A DNA stretch of 64,000 nucleotides from Oscillospiraceae bacterium (GCA_017436955.1 JAFSCD010000011.1:1-64000), one strand, 5' to 3'. Counted from the first letter of the stretch, positions 8,310-17,006 are shown. Notes: generated by a model from the sequence alone, not told the origin. Program-made: numbers and translations.

Positions 8310-8388
8310 AAAGCCTTTCCTTTCTGCAAAAATTTGCTTATTTTTTGTTATTGTACCATAATTTCCTAACAAAAACAATAGTTATTAC

Positions 8389-8425
8389 AAAAGGTGCGTT
8401 GTGAATTTCGCAACGCACCTTTTTA
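8389..8425. terminator. Hairpin, right copy of the matching pair
   Basis: 35 of 37 bases match the hairpin at 6761-6797. It also serves as terminator for the methyltransferase-like gene ending at 8428. Confidence 0.8.
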
Positions 8426-8427
8426 TA

Positions 8428-9093
8428 TCACCAAACAAACGGCAGCAAGCGCCATTTTACCTTCTGCTTGTATTTTTCGTAGCCGGGCAGTTCTTTTGTC
8501 AGCAAGGCTTCCTCATCCTTCAGCCGTACAACGATGGCTGCCGGATAGGTCCCGAAGGCGATCAGCGCGTACCAGGAACCCAAAACCAGCGGCATCATCA
8601 AAAACAGCAAAACCGTTACCGCATACATAGGATGGCGGACGATGCCGTAAAGCCCGGTATCCACCACTTTTTGTCCCTGCTCCACCTTGATAGTGCGGCT
8701 TAAGTAGGCATTTTCACGCATCACCTCGGCATACAGCGCATAGGCGATCAAAAACAGCACCGATGCGGCTACGGTGACCCACGTCGGCACATAAGACCAG
8801 GAGAATCGAAAATCCAGACCTGCTACCACAAAGCCGACGATGAACATCAGCCCGGACACCGCCACAACGCCCTTCTGCGTCCCCTGCTTTTCCTTCACAT
8901 CCAGCCGCTTTTTGAGAAATTCCGGGGATTTCACCAGCATCACAAAGCCGGCGATCAGCATCGGGATAAACAGCAGGCAGATCAGCAGCCAGCCGTATGT
9001 ATACTGCCACGTTCCGGCAGGCAGGAAGATCAGCAAACCTACCAGCAGCAAGCCGCAGGCAAATTTCGTTAAGGCTTCAGCCAACAATTTCAT
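8428..9093 (-). CDS. Isoprenylcysteine carboxyl methyltransferase (ICMT)-like membrane protein
   Basis: 221 residues, about five membrane helices, with the C-terminal family motif VVDTGLYGIVRHPMYAV followed by LLTKELPGYEKYKQKVKWRL. This signature is shared by ICMT/PEMT-type methyltransferases and binds S-adenosylmethionine at the membrane interface. The bacterial substrate is unknown. The ATG overlaps the stop of the upstream small gene (ATGA), indicating translational coupling. Confidence 0.8.
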   Translation of the reverse strand: MKLLAEALTKFACGLLLVGLLIFLPAGTWQYTYGWLLICLLFIPMLIAGFVMLVKSPEFLKKRLDVKEKQGTQKGVVAVSGLMFIVGFVVAGLDFRFSWSYVPTWVTVAASVLFLIAYALYAEVMRENAYLSRTIKVEQGQKVVDTGLYGIVRHPMYAVTVLLFLMMPLVLGSWYALIAFGTYPAAIVVRLKDEEALLTKELPGYEKYKQKVKWRLLPFVW

Positions 9094-9392
9094 TCCAAAA
9101 CCTCCAGATAATAGCTCACCGGGCGAAAACCATCGTTGCAGCTGATCATCGCCGAATGGGGATTTTTCATCCATCCGTCATAGAAATTGCCGCCACCGGC
9201 TGCCAGTTCCTGAACAAAAGCCTCCATACAGCCCCAGGCGGCGCCGCAAAAGCCCTCCGGCTTCTGTCCGCCAACGGACACCCAGCTGTCGCCGATAGTT
9301 ACCTCGCAGGCGTGTTCGATGGGGTTTTCATATTGCTCCATCAGGTCAGGATAGACACTGCGCCGCATAGCGGTGATCTTCACTTTTTTCAT
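9090..9392 (-). CDS. TIGR04076-family small protein
   Basis: 100 residues starting MKKVKITAMRRSVYPDLMEQ, with conserved C and W positions (HACEVTIGD, FCGAAWGCME, NDGFRPVSYYLE) that fit the TIGR04076 family found in anaerobes. Function unknown. It overlaps the ICMT-like gene, suggesting a functional link. The ATG at 9392 has GAGGTGACAGCC upstream. Confidence 0.65.
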   Translation of the reverse strand: MKKVKITAMRRSVYPDLMEQYENPIEHACEVTIGDSWVSVGGQKPEGFCGAAWGCMEAFVQELAAGGGNFYDGWMKNPHSAMISCNDGFRPVSYYLEVLE

Positions 9393-9444
9393 GGCTGTCA
9401 CCTCTTTTCCCCATTATATCACACGATTGGGACGGTTGCAACAT

Positions 9445-9478
9445 AAAAACGGCAGAGGAAATCTCTGCCGCTTTTTTT
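9445..9478 (-). terminator. Terminator of the TetR-linked membrane operon
   Basis: Hairpin CGGCAGAG/CTCTGCCG with T-runs on both sides, directly after the stop codon at 9477. Confidence 0.85.
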
Positions 9479-10256
9479 ACTTATTCTCTTTTTTCAGCCT
9501 TGCTTTGGCTTCTTCGACCGTTTCGCCGTCTTTGGTCAGATATGCTTCTACGAACTTATCCTCGATCTTGGTGTAGCCGCTGACCACGCCCTTTTCGATC
9601 TTCTTATAGCCGCCAACGACACCTTTCTCGATCGTCTTGTAGCCACCGGTTACCGCATCTGCAATTTTCGACTTTGCCATATCGACCCGTTTTCCTCCTA
9701 TCAGATTGATTCCCAGAAGCAGTACGATGATCCAGACCGCCGTTCCGGTAAAAATGTTTAATAGCAGAATCTCTCCGGTTTCCATCCCCGGAAAAGACTG
9801 GAGCATTGACCGCTGCATTGTGTAAATGGACACGCAGGCATCCGCCAGCGCAATATTTCGCAGCGTTTTGAATATCGGAGAATCCGTGTGTCTTGCCTTT
9901 ACCATCCCGATAATTGCCATCGTGATCTTGGCAAATGTGTATGTCGCAATGGTGATCATAATGATCTTATGGTGCGCTGTCCCCCGCTCTTTCAGCGCGG
10001 ACAGGATATTAACGCCAACGATACACACCGACATCACCACCAGCAGAATGCCTGTAATACGCCTTGCAAAGGTCTGCGCATCCTGCTTGACCCGCAGCAC
10101 ACAAAACCGTGCCGTTGCCAAAACCGCGTAGTATGCGCCCACCGTAATAAACCACCAGGAATGGGTCAAAAATCCGATCGTGCAGTTGCCGGCGGCGTAA
10201 AGAAAGTTGACTGCCAGTCTTGTATAGGGACTTTTTGCGATCCCGATCAGCTTCAT
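9477..10256 (-). CDS. Multi-pass membrane protein with C-terminal GGYKKIEKGVV repeats
   Basis: 259 residues. Residues 1-190 hold about six hydrophobic helices. The tail is a soluble helix with three imperfect 11-residue repeats (GGYKTIEKGVV, GGYKKIEKGVV, SGYTKIEDKFV) and then LTKDGETVEEAKARL. This tail is common on Firmicutes membrane proteins next to TetR regulators; its role is unknown. The ATG overlaps the stop of the gene before it (ATGA), so the two are coexpressed. Confidence 0.7.
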   Translation of the reverse strand: MKLIGIAKSPYTRLAVNFLYAAGNCTIGFLTHSWWFITVGAYYAVLATARFCVLRVKQDAQTFARRITGILLVVMSVCIVGVNILSALKERGTAHHKIIMITIATYTFAKITMAIIGMVKARHTDSPIFKTLRNIALADACVSIYTMQRSMLQSFPGMETGEILLLNIFTGTAVWIIVLLLGINLIGGKRVDMAKSKIADAVTGGYKTIEKGVVGGYKKIEKGVVSGYTKIEDKFVEAYLTKDGETVEEAKARLKKENK

Positions 10257-10621
10257 TTGATGCCCTTGATCATAGGAATCAGGGCGATCAGCATCACGAT
10301 TCCCAGCAGGCCCACCAGCGTGCCCCAGACAAACATCTCCCAAACCAGACACATACACATACCGGCACCCAGAATCAACAGCGCAGCGATGGTATAGATC
10401 GTACGCAGTACATTTTTGCCGCTCATTTTGGGCAGCTTTATCTTCTCCATCTTGCACCAGACAAGCACGGTGACAACACCAAGTATCATACCGATACCGC
10501 CGAAGATCACGCCCTCCCAGAAGGCATTCCACTCTGGCAGAAGTGCCATACACATACCCAGCGCGAACAGCACGCCGCTGACCGTTCCCATCAGCAGTGC
10601 AACAAAGCTACTTTTTTTCAT
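10253..10621 (-). CDS. Four-helix membrane protein
   Basis: 122 residues with four predicted membrane helices and a cytoplasmic basic loop (CKMEKIKLPKMSGKNV). AAGGAGGA lies just upstream of the ATG. It is the first gene after the shared control region with the TetR gene and is translationally coupled to the repeat-tailed membrane protein. Family not recognised; transport or stress function is possible only by analogy. Confidence 0.65.
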   Translation of the reverse strand: MKKSSFVALLMGTVSGVLFALGMCMALLPEWNAFWEGVIFGGIGMILGVVTVLVWCKMEKIKLPKMSGKNVLRTIYTIAALLILGAGMCMCLVWEMFVWGTLVGLLGIVMLIALIPMIKGIK

Positions 10622-10644
10622 TTTTATCCTCCTTTTTATTAAAC

Positions 10645-10723
10645 CAACACTTGTTTTGTTGTTGCAAGTTAAGTATAATACCCTCAGGAGCAAAAACAAT
10701 CATCAATTTTGCAACACCTGTTG
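10645..10723. promoter_or_regulatory. Divergent control region with two TetR-type operators
   Basis: A 12-bp palindrome CAACACCTGTTG at 10712-10723 is repeated imperfectly as CAACACTTGTTT at 10645-10656. Between them, on the minus strand, lies a promoter (TTGTTT, 16 bp, TATACT). The operators therefore flank the promoter of the membrane pair and sit ahead of the TetR gene at 10742. Confidence 0.55.
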
Positions 10724-10741
10724 GAATAATGGGGATTTTTT

Positions 10742-11260
10742 ATGAATACAAAGAATAACAAACGGCGCAAAGAGTCTCAGGAGAAAATTGAAAAGGCTTT
10801 CATCGAATTGCTGCAGACCCGGCAGGTCAAGGACATTACGGTGTCCGACCTGATCAAGCAAACGGAGTTAAACCGCAGCACATTTTACGCCAATTATCTG
10901 GACATTTTCGATCTTGCTGACAAGACGCGGGAAAAGCTGGAGCGGGAATTCAGCAATCTGTTTGCCGACTACGATTATTTTAACGAGCGCAGCGGCGCGC
11001 TGAAAATGTTCCGCCACATCAAAGATAATCAACTGTTCTACCAAACCTACTTCAAGCTCTGCTACGATGACAAGCATCTGATTTCCACATATGACCCCCG
11101 ACGGGCAGAGCAGGAGCATATTTCCGGCAATCTGAAATATCACATTGAATTCTTCCGCAACGGACTGAATGCCATCATCAAGCTGTGGCTTGCCGGTGGG
11201 TGCAAGGAATCCCCGGAGGAAATGGCTGATGTGCTGAAGCAGGAATACCGGGGAAGATAA
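10742..11260 (+). CDS. TetR/AcrR-family transcriptional regulator
   Basis: 172 residues. An N-terminal helix-turn-helix (SQEKIEKAFIELLQTRQVKD, ITVSDLIKQTELNRSTFYAN) is followed by a helical ligand/dimer domain. It is divergent from the membrane pair, and the shared region has palindromes spaced as operators, so it probably represses those genes and itself. The ligand is unknown. Confidence 0.88.
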   Translation: MNTKNNKRRKESQEKIEKAFIELLQTRQVKDITVSDLIKQTELNRSTFYANYLDIFDLADKTREKLEREFSNLFADYDYFNERSGALKMFRHIKDNQLFYQTYFKLCYDDKHLISTYDPRRAEQEHISGNLKYHIEFFRNGLNAIIKLWLAGGCKESPEEMADVLKQEYRGR

Positions 11261-11263
11261 CGA

Positions 11264-11293
11264 ATGGCGGCTGGGAGCCTTCCCTGCCGCCAT
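11264..11293. terminator. Bidirectional terminator between tetR-like and carD
   Basis: Hairpin ATGGCGGC-T-GGGA / TCCC-T-GCCGCCAT between convergent genes. Confidence 0.7.
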
Positions 11294-11296
11294 ATT

Positions 11297-11800
11297 TTAC
11301 TTTTCGGTGTGTCCAAAAATGTAGTTTATCAGATCGTCCTTATTCTCTATTTCCAATACATACTGAAACTCATTGTACAGCATTTGCTCCGCATCCTTGA
11401 AGAATCGCTCATCAGACATATGCAAGCGCTTGCCCTCGCCTTCCCGCTGCTTCTTGTAGGCGTAGATGGCTTTTATCATCTGGATCAGTTCCAGATGGTC
11501 GCCCTTTGCCAGTACGCTTTTGAAGCGTTCCTTGCGTTCATTTTCATTATCGATCCACACTGCACTTTGTGATCGCATAGCGGCGATCAGACCGCGGATC
11601 TGCTCTTTGGTCAGCAGCCGGCGCATTTTGTTCAACGCCAGTGGGTTGTCCATGGGCACAAAAACCGTCGCGCCCTTATCACTGAACGGCTTCAAAACAA
11701 AATAGGCCTTTTTCTTCCCACTAACAGTTTTTTCTTCTGTTCCAATGATTTTACAGACGCCCTGCGCACCGTACAGGATCACATCATTCACCTGAAACAT
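11297..11800 (-). CDS. CarD-family transcriptional regulator
   Basis: 167 residues. The N-terminal RNA-polymerase-interacting Tudor-like domain (FQVNDVILYGAQGVCKIIGT ... KKAYFVLKPFSDKGATVFVP) is followed by a helical DNA-binding half (LTKEQIRGLIAAM ... RFKSVLAKGDHLELIQMIKA). CarD proteins bind the beta subunit and stabilise open complexes at promoters. AGGAGGG precedes the ATG. Single gene. Confidence 0.88.
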   Translation of the reverse strand: MFQVNDVILYGAQGVCKIIGTEEKTVSGKKKAYFVLKPFSDKGATVFVPMDNPLALNKMRRLLTKEQIRGLIAAMRSQSAVWIDNENERKERFKSVLAKGDHLELIQMIKAIYAYKKQREGEGKRLHMSDERFFKDAEQMLYNEFQYVLEIENKDDLINYIFGHTEK

Positions 11801-11990
11801 AGCCGTTGCCCTCCTACTTCACGAATTGTCCACATATATATTATAGCTTTAATTTCTAGAAATTTCAAAAGCTTTTTTGCCTCAAAATCCACAAAAATCA
11901 CAGCAAACTATGCGCATTCTGAACAAACGGCATATATTTCATATAAGCCTTACGATCTGCTACCTTAAGAAAAACTTAAGCTCCTTTGCA

Positions 11991-12019
11991 TTTACATCCC
12001 CTGCCGATTCTGCTATAAT
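11991..12019 (+). promoter_or_regulatory. Sigma-A promoter of ywaF-like gene
   Basis: TTTACA (11991-11996), 17-bp spacer, TATAAT (12014-12019), about 30 bases before the ATG at 12050. The rest of the 11801-12049 gap is AT-rich with no gene seen. Confidence 0.85.
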
Positions 12020-12049
12020 ACGACAGAATATGACACAATGAGGTAAATT

Positions 12050-12835
12050 ATGAAGGAATTTTTAGGTTTCGGCGGTTATACCCGGGAGCCGGAGGGTGCG
12101 TATTCCTGGCAGCATCTGCTGTTTGTCGGCACGTTGCTGACCGTTATGACGCTCCTTGCCATCTGGCTGGGCAGAAAGAACCGCAATAAAACATTGGCGC
12201 AGAAGAATAAGGTCATTATTGCTTCCGCCATTTTGATCGACGCGTTTGAAATTTTTAAGATCACCATTTTGTGCCTGCGTGCAGACGGCGGTCCCAGCTT
12301 CAAGCCCATTTTGCAGACCCTTCCCCTGTTTCTGTGCAGCATCCAGCTGATCGCCATTCCCCTGGCTGCCTTCACCAAGGGCAGGATCGAGGAAGCGGCG
12401 CTGGATTTTGTCAGCATTTTCGGTCTGCTGGGCGCGGTGTGCGGTACCATCGGCGCCGCACAGAATTACGGCTGCTACCCGGTGCTGTCTATGGACAACG
12501 TGGTATCCGGCATTACCCACTGCATTTCCGGCTTCGCCGCGCTGTACATTATGATCTCCGGTATGGAGCGGATGCGCAGAAAGAATATGGTCATCACCTA
12601 CGGTATTCTGATCTTCTTCTGCATCGCCGCTTATGTTGCCAACGTTCTGATCGACTACAACTATATGTTCCTGATGCGTGGCGACGGCACACCCTACGAT
12701 ATCCTTTACAATCTGGTTAGCGGCAATCCGGTGCTGTACCCTGCCCTGGTTGTTGGTCTGTTCCTGATCTACATCTACGCCTTCTACAGCATCTTCCATC
12801 TGATTGCGAAGAAGAAAGAAAAGGCGGCTGTATAA
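12050..12835 (+). CDS. YwaF/TIGR02206-family integral membrane protein
   Basis: 261 residues with seven likely membrane helices. Conserved features of the TIGR02206 family are the central FLCSIQLIAIPLAAF helix, the GAAQNYGCYPVLS loop, and TPYDILYNLVSGNPVLYP before the last helix. Function is unknown; related to eukaryotic TMEM164, which is an acyltransferase. Monocistronic with its own promoter and terminator. Confidence 0.8.
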   Translation: MKEFLGFGGYTREPEGAYSWQHLLFVGTLLTVMTLLAIWLGRKNRNKTLAQKNKVIIASAILIDAFEIFKITILCLRADGGPSFKPILQTLPLFLCSIQLIAIPLAAFTKGRIEEAALDFVSIFGLLGAVCGTIGAAQNYGCYPVLSMDNVVSGITHCISGFAALYIMISGMERMRRKNMVITYGILIFFCIAAYVANVLIDYNYMFLMRGDGTPYDILYNLVSGNPVLYPALVVGLFLIYIYAFYSIFHLIAKKKEKAAV

Positions 12836-12841
12836 ATAACG

Positions 12842-12877
12842 AAAGCCCCGGCTGAATTGTTCAGCCGGGCTTCTTTT
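12842..12877. terminator. Terminator shared by ywaF-like gene and eut operon
   Basis: Hairpin AGCCC-CGGCTGA / TCAGCCG-GGCT between convergent genes, followed by TTCTTTT on the plus strand. Confidence 0.75.
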
Positions 12878-13310
12878 ATCCTTGTTCCTGCCAGTTCGCC
12901 GGGTAGACAAAGTACAAAAACCGTGCCTTGTCCTCCACGGAGAACTGAATGGAGCTGCCTTTGGGGATATAGATCACCTCGCCGGGACCGGCGGAGACCT
13001 TCTGTCCGTTTATCAGAATGTCCAGCCGTCCGCTGATGACATAGTCCAGCTCGTCGTAATTCAGTGTCCAGGGGAAGGTCGTCCGCTCCATAACCATCAG
13101 GCCGCAGCCAAGACGGGGCGATTCCTCCAGCGTCAGCAGATCTCTCGTCCAGACCCGATCCGCAGGATTTCCCGTATCCATCCGGTGCTCCTCGGTTACG
13201 TCCAAATCGGGCACCGGCAGCTTTTTGACCGGGCAATCGGACATCTGCCCCAGCTTTTCCATTACGATTTGCCGTACCAATGCCTCCAAAGCGGCTTTAT
13301 CCATCCACAT
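12876..13310 (-). CDS. eutQ: EutQ-like cupin protein
   Basis: 144 residues. The C-terminal half is a cupin barrel (ELDYVISGRLDILINGQKVS, GPGEVIYIPKGSSIQFSVED) as in EutQ, which has acetate-kinase activity in Salmonella. The N-terminus ([20 protein letters not shown]) is a short amphipathic helix of the type that targets cargo into microcompartments. At 144 residues it is much shorter than the enterobacterial protein (about 230). It overlaps the end of eutP by 14 bases and is the last gene of the operon. Confidence 0.75.
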   Translation of the reverse strand: MWMDKAALEALVRQIVMEKLGQMSDCPVKKLPVPDLDVTEEHRMDTGNPADRVWTRDLLTLEESPRLGCGLMVMERTTFPWTLNYDELDYVISGRLDILINGQKVSAGPGEVIYIPKGSSIQFSVEDKARFLYFVYPANWQEQG

Positions 13311-13737
13311 CTTCCTCCAAAAAATCTCTTAATGCTTCGATGCCCTGCCCCGTAAAGGCGCTGACAACGAAGATGGGGCTTGCACCCGCCAGCTCCAAAA
13401 GCTCTATGGCATCCTGCACCTGCCTGGGGGTCGCCATATCCGCCTTGGACACCACCCCCGCCACGGGAATGGGAAACGCCGACGCCTGACCCGGAGAGAA
13501 CATAAACCGATCCTGGGACGCATCCTGCACGAACAGCACCTGATCCGCCTCCACGGAAGTCACCACCAGGGCGTGAAACAGCGACCGCCGCTCCACATAC
13601 TCGCCGGGCGTATCAATGGTCTTGTGGATCACTTCCAGCGCCTGGGTCTTTTTATATTTCATCTCCATGCCGTTCAGACATTGGCAAAGCGTGGTCTTTC
13701 CGCAGGCCACGTGACCTACCATAATGACTTTTCTCAT
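13297..13737 (-). CDS. eutP: EutP/PduV-family small GTPase-like protein
   Basis: 146 residues with a P-loop ([10 protein letters not shown]) at residues 8-17, a DTPGEY switch-like motif and VSKADM as the guanine-specificity motif. EutP/PduV proteins associate with microcompartments; EutP of Salmonella has acetate kinase activity. ATG overlaps the eutS stop (ATGA). Confidence 0.85.
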   Translation of the reverse strand: MRKVIMVGHVACGKTTLCQCLNGMEMKYKKTQALEVIHKTIDTPGEYVERRSLFHALVVTSVEADQVLFVQDASQDRFMFSPGQASAFPIPVAGVVSKADMATPRQVQDAIELLELAGASPIFVVSAFTGQGIEALRDFLEEDVDG

Positions 13738-14090
13738 GTTCTTGTGATCTGGGTGGGGGCAAAGTGCAGCAGGTTTTCCAGCACCCGAAGCACGTCCTTC
13801 ACAGCGGCTTCCACATCCGATACGCTGCCGCCGATGACCAAAGAGCCGTTGAAGCGATCCACAAAAACCACTTCCACATTGGCCGCCTTGGTAGCGGTAT
13901 CCGCGCCGATGATGGCGCCTTCGCTAGGGGTGATGGTCATAATGCCCAGCGCGCCGAAATGCTCGCCGATGACACCCAGCTTCTTGTAAATGTCCGGGTT
14001 GGGGTTTGCGATGATATGCGCCATCGTAACCTGCTTACCGGGCACGAATTCCTGAATAATGCGCTGCTTTTCCTGAAAAATATTGTCCAT
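13734..14090 (-). CDS. eutS: Microcompartment shell protein EutS
   Basis: 118-residue circularly permuted BMC-domain protein: [20 protein letters not shown] at the N-terminus, then [29 protein letters not shown]. EutS forms bent hexamers that can shape shell edges. GGGAGGAAGG precedes the ATG, 16 bases after the PduT-like gene. Confidence 0.9.
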   Translation of the reverse strand: MDNIFQEKQRIIQEFVPGKQVTMAHIIANPNPDIYKKLGVIGEHFGALGIMTITPSEGAIIGADTATKAANVEVVFVDRFNGSLVIGGSVSDVEAAVKDVLRVLENLLHFAPTQITRT

Positions 14091-14106
14091 TGTTCCTTCC
14101 TCCCGG

Positions 14107-14652
14107 TTACATCAGGCTTTCCAGCAGCTCCGGGTGGGGGCTGGGAATGACCACAGAGGAAACCACCATTCCCTCTGCGTTGGGGGTGTTGATGCCGGCC
14201 TTGACGGCCTCGGAAACAGCCGCCACCTCACCGGTCAGCACCACGAAGGACTTGCCGCCGATGCCGGTACCAAGGCGCACCTCGATCAAGTCCACATTTG
14301 CTGCCTTGACCGCGGCATCCGCACCGTATACGGAAGCGGTAACGCTGAAAAATTCCATCACGCCCACCGCCTGCATCCGCTCGGGCATCGCCGTCATATT
14401 GATAGCCTTGATGACCTGGGGATGGATCCGGGGGATAATGCAGGAATCCACCACATGGCTGCCGCCGATGGTATGTCCGGCATCCAGAGATGCCTGCACC
14501 GCTGCCACCTCGCCGGTGAACAGCAGATAGTACTTACCGGGACAGCCGGCTTTTGAGAATACCAGATTGACAGCGGCGGTCTTTAAGACGATATCCGCCA
14601 CCTCGACGCCCTTGGCAATACTGTTGAGTTCCAGAAAACCAATCGTGTTCAT
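14107..14652 (-). CDS. pduT: PduT-like tandem-BMC shell protein with Fe-S cysteine
   Basis: 181 residues with two BMC domains in tandem ([20 protein letters not shown] and [20 protein letters not shown]). The first carries the motif SKAGCPGKY; the equivalent Cys in PduT binds a 4Fe-4S cluster at the pore of the trimer. PduT is thought to pass electrons across the shell. The neighbouring pduS gene, 13 bases upstream, supports this. ATG at 14652 has GAGGTGTCAG upstream. Confidence 0.85.
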   Translation of the reverse strand: MNTIGFLELNSIAKGVEVADIVLKTAAVNLVFSKAGCPGKYYLLFTGEVAAVQASLDAGHTIGGSHVVDSCIIPRIHPQVIKAINMTAMPERMQAVGVMEFFSVTASVYGADAAVKAANVDLIEVRLGTGIGGKSFVVLTGEVAAVSEAVKAGINTPNAEGMVVSSVVIPSPHPELLESLM

Positions 14653-14665
14653 CCTATCTGACACC

Positions 14666-16009
14666 TCATTCCTTCTCGATGACGATCCGCTCGCCCACAG
14701 CGGTGACCCTACCGTCAATGCTTGCGTGGATATATGCGCCCAAAGCCCCTTCCGGCGGCTGGGCAATGACCTGTCCCAGGCGGACACGGTCACCCACGGA
14801 CACCGTTGCGATGCTTGGCGCGCCGATGTGCATCTTCACGGGAATTTCCACACGGTCTGCCGACGCAGTTATTATGTCCGTAATTTCGTAATTATAGTAT
14901 TTTCTGACACCCACTCTTGCCGCCACCTTGTCCGACGGTGCCTTGCGACCGGCGCGCAGTGGACTTGCTGTCCATTCCTGCTCCGGCGCCTGATAGCGGA
15001 TGCCGGCCTTGCCCAACTCGCCCTTGATCATAGCGTTGATTTTTCTCGGGAACAGGCTCATGGGGCAGGCGTAAGTTTCGCAGATACCGCACTCGCAGCA
15101 AAGCTGGGCGTTGCGGATATCGGGGTCATCCAGCAGCTTCTGCACATCACCGGCAACAGCCAGCTTGCGCATGATCATATGGGGACGCAGCGGATGTCCC
15201 AGCATATGCCGGGGGCAGAGCTGGGTGCAGTTGGTGCACTGGATACAGGCAATGCTGGCCTGCTTCAGCATCCGCTTCAGCTCGATCTGATAGGTATTGG
15301 CGTGGTAGCCGTCCGCAGGCAGCACCAAAATGCCGGAGGTGGTCTTGGTAACAACAGCGCTTTGCGCTTGCTCCATTGTCAGGGGCTTGCCCATCATCGG
15401 ACCGCCGTTGACAACGAAGTATGTGCTGCACAACGCACCGCCGGCCAGCTCGATGCATTTTTGATAGCTCGTACCCACCGGAACACACAAAACGGTGGGC
15501 TTTTTTACTTCACCGGTTACGGTGAGGATCTTCTGGGTTAAGGGGATATCCTCCATCGCCTGGGAAATGGCGTAGACCGTGGCAACATTGTTCACCACAG
15601 CGCCAACGGCAATGGGAATTCCGGCAGGAGGCACTACCCGTCCGGTAACCTCATACACGATGGTCTGCTCATCACCGGCAGGGTAAAAGCTTTCCATCAA
15701 ATGCAGGCGGACAGGCGCATTCGCCGCAGCGATGGCTGCGCGCAAGGCATCGGTTTCCTTGTGATAATGCGCTTTCAGCGCAATTACCACATTTTCGATG
15801 CCCAGCTCCTGCTTCATCGCCGCCAATGCCTTCACCAGCTCCGGCGCATAATTGCGCATTATGTATCGGTCTGTTCGCAGCAGCGGCTCACATTCAGCAC
15901 CGTTGATGATCAGGTATTCAATTTTTCCTTTCAGCTTTGCGTGAGTCGGAAAGCCGGCACCGCCGCAGCCGACAATGCCGGCAGAGCGGATCTTATCTAC
16001 GATGCTCAT
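14666..16009 (-). CDS. pduS: PduS-like RnfC-related flavoprotein / cobalamin reductase
   Basis: 447 residues. N-terminal glycine-rich site (GIVGCGGAGFPTHAKLKGK) and GAECEPLL for NADH/FMN binding as in RnfC/NuoF; two 4Fe-4S sites (CIQCTNCTQLCPRH near 258 and CCECGICETYACP near 300); a C-terminal SLBB/biotinyl-like domain. In propanediol systems PduS reduces cob(III)alamin and may exchange electrons with PduT. In an ethanolamine locus it could recycle NADH made by EutE or reduce B12 for EutT. Confidence 0.87.
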   Translation of the reverse strand: MSIVDKIRSAGIVGCGGAGFPTHAKLKGKIEYLIINGAECEPLLRTDRYIMRNYAPELVKALAAMKQELGIENVVIALKAHYHKETDALRAAIAAANAPVRLHLMESFYPAGDEQTIVYEVTGRVVPPAGIPIAVGAVVNNVATVYAISQAMEDIPLTQKILTVTGEVKKPTVLCVPVGTSYQKCIELAGGALCSTYFVVNGGPMMGKPLTMEQAQSAVVTKTTSGILVLPADGYHANTYQIELKRMLKQASIACIQCTNCTQLCPRHMLGHPLRPHMIMRKLAVAGDVQKLLDDPDIRNAQLCCECGICETYACPMSLFPRKINAMIKGELGKAGIRYQAPEQEWTASPLRAGRKAPSDKVAARVGVRKYYNYEITDIITASADRVEIPVKMHIGAPSIATVSVGDRVRLGQVIAQPPEGALGAYIHASIDGRVTAVGERIVIEKE

Positions 16010-16022
16010 TTATTTCACTTCC

Positions 16023-16301
16023 TTATTGCGCGCCGGGGTTGATCTCCAGGCTGTCGATGATGCCTACGATGGCCATATCTGCCGGCACATCATCCCGACC
16101 GAAGGCCTGCCGTGCGGTACTGCCGGAAACTACCAGCACCTTTTCGCCGATACCGGCGCCGACCACATCGGCCGCAACGTAAATCTTATCCTTGGTACTC
16201 TTGGGACCGTCCTCTTCCCGGACGACCATCAGCTTCAAGCCCTCCAGGCGGGCTTCCTTCTTGGTGGCCCAAACGTGGCCGATCACTCTGCAAATAATCA
16301 T
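16023..16301 (-). CDS. eutN: Microcompartment vertex protein EutN/CcmL
   Basis: 92 residues of the EutN/CcmL family (MIICRVIGHVWATKKEARLE ... VAADVVGAGIGEKVLVVSGSTAR ... ADMAIVGIIDSLEI), pentamers that cap shell vertices. CAGGGAGG precedes the ATG. Confidence 0.92.
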   Translation of the reverse strand: MIICRVIGHVWATKKEARLEGLKLMVVREEDGPKSTKDKIYVAADVVGAGIGEKVLVVSGSTARQAFGRDDVPADMAIVGIIDSLEINPGAQ

Positions 16302-16319
16302 TTGTTTATCCTCCCTGTT

Positions 16320-17000
16320 TTAATCCCGAATCACTTCCACACCGGCGTGGGCAAATACGTCTCTGGCAAGGGGCGTAATAATCGAGCCCACCGGAATGCG
16401 CACGGGATTTCCCTGCGCCATGATCAGCAGCCGGGCATCGGTTTCTGTAACCAATTTGCCAACATTGGGCATTGCGCTGCCTCTGGGCACTGCCGGGGTC
16501 TGCTGGGCAAACCTGGCAAGCTGTGCGCCGGGCACCACGATATTGGACTTGGGTCTGTATGTTTTCACGCCATAGACGCTTAAGGTCCTGGCGTATTTTT
16601 CAAGGGTATTGTAAAGCGCATTACTGCCCTTATCTTTGAATCTGCGGAAGGTCAGCGCATCCTCCAGCATGATCACCTCAACGCCGGAAAGCAGCGCATA
16701 GGTAACGGCGCAGGACACCTCATCCGTGGGGCGACCCAGGGCGATATCCGCAAGCTGGGCAATATGCAGCTTGGTGACCACTACCCGCTTGTAGCGTGTG
16801 ATCTCCTTATGAGTGCGGTAATCCTCCAGATCCATCAGCACCATATCCCGGCTTAAGTCCTTGGGAACCGCATCGGCGCAGCCGCAAACCAGCAGCATAT
16901 CGCGATCCTCTGCGATCGCGGTGCAGCCCTTATTTTCCATCGCCGCCATCACCTGCCGGGTGACCAAAGCGACGATCTTTTCCAGTTCATTCTGATCCAT
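16320..17000 (-). CDS. TIGR02536-family ethanolamine utilisation protein
   Basis: 226 residues. The N-terminus (MDQNELEKIVALVTRQVMAA) is an amphipathic helix typical of encapsulation peptides, linked to a domain of unknown function seen only in eut loci of Firmicutes (LLVCGCADAVPKDLSRDMVL, GVEVIMLEDALTFRRFKDKG). The C-terminal part (PVRIPVGSIITPLARDVFAH) recalls a small flavin- or phosphate-binding fold, but no catalytic site can be named. Confidence 0.78.
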   Translation of the reverse strand: MDQNELEKIVALVTRQVMAAMENKGCTAIAEDRDMLLVCGCADAVPKDLSRDMVLMDLEDYRTHKEITRYKRVVVTKLHIAQLADIALGRPTDEVSCAVTYALLSGVEVIMLEDALTFRRFKDKGSNALYNTLEKYARTLSVYGVKTYRPKSNIVVPGAQLARFAQQTPAVPRGSAMPNVGKLVTETDARLLIMAQGNPVRIPVGSIITPLARDVFAHAGVEVIRD

Positions 17001-17006
17001 ACTTTT

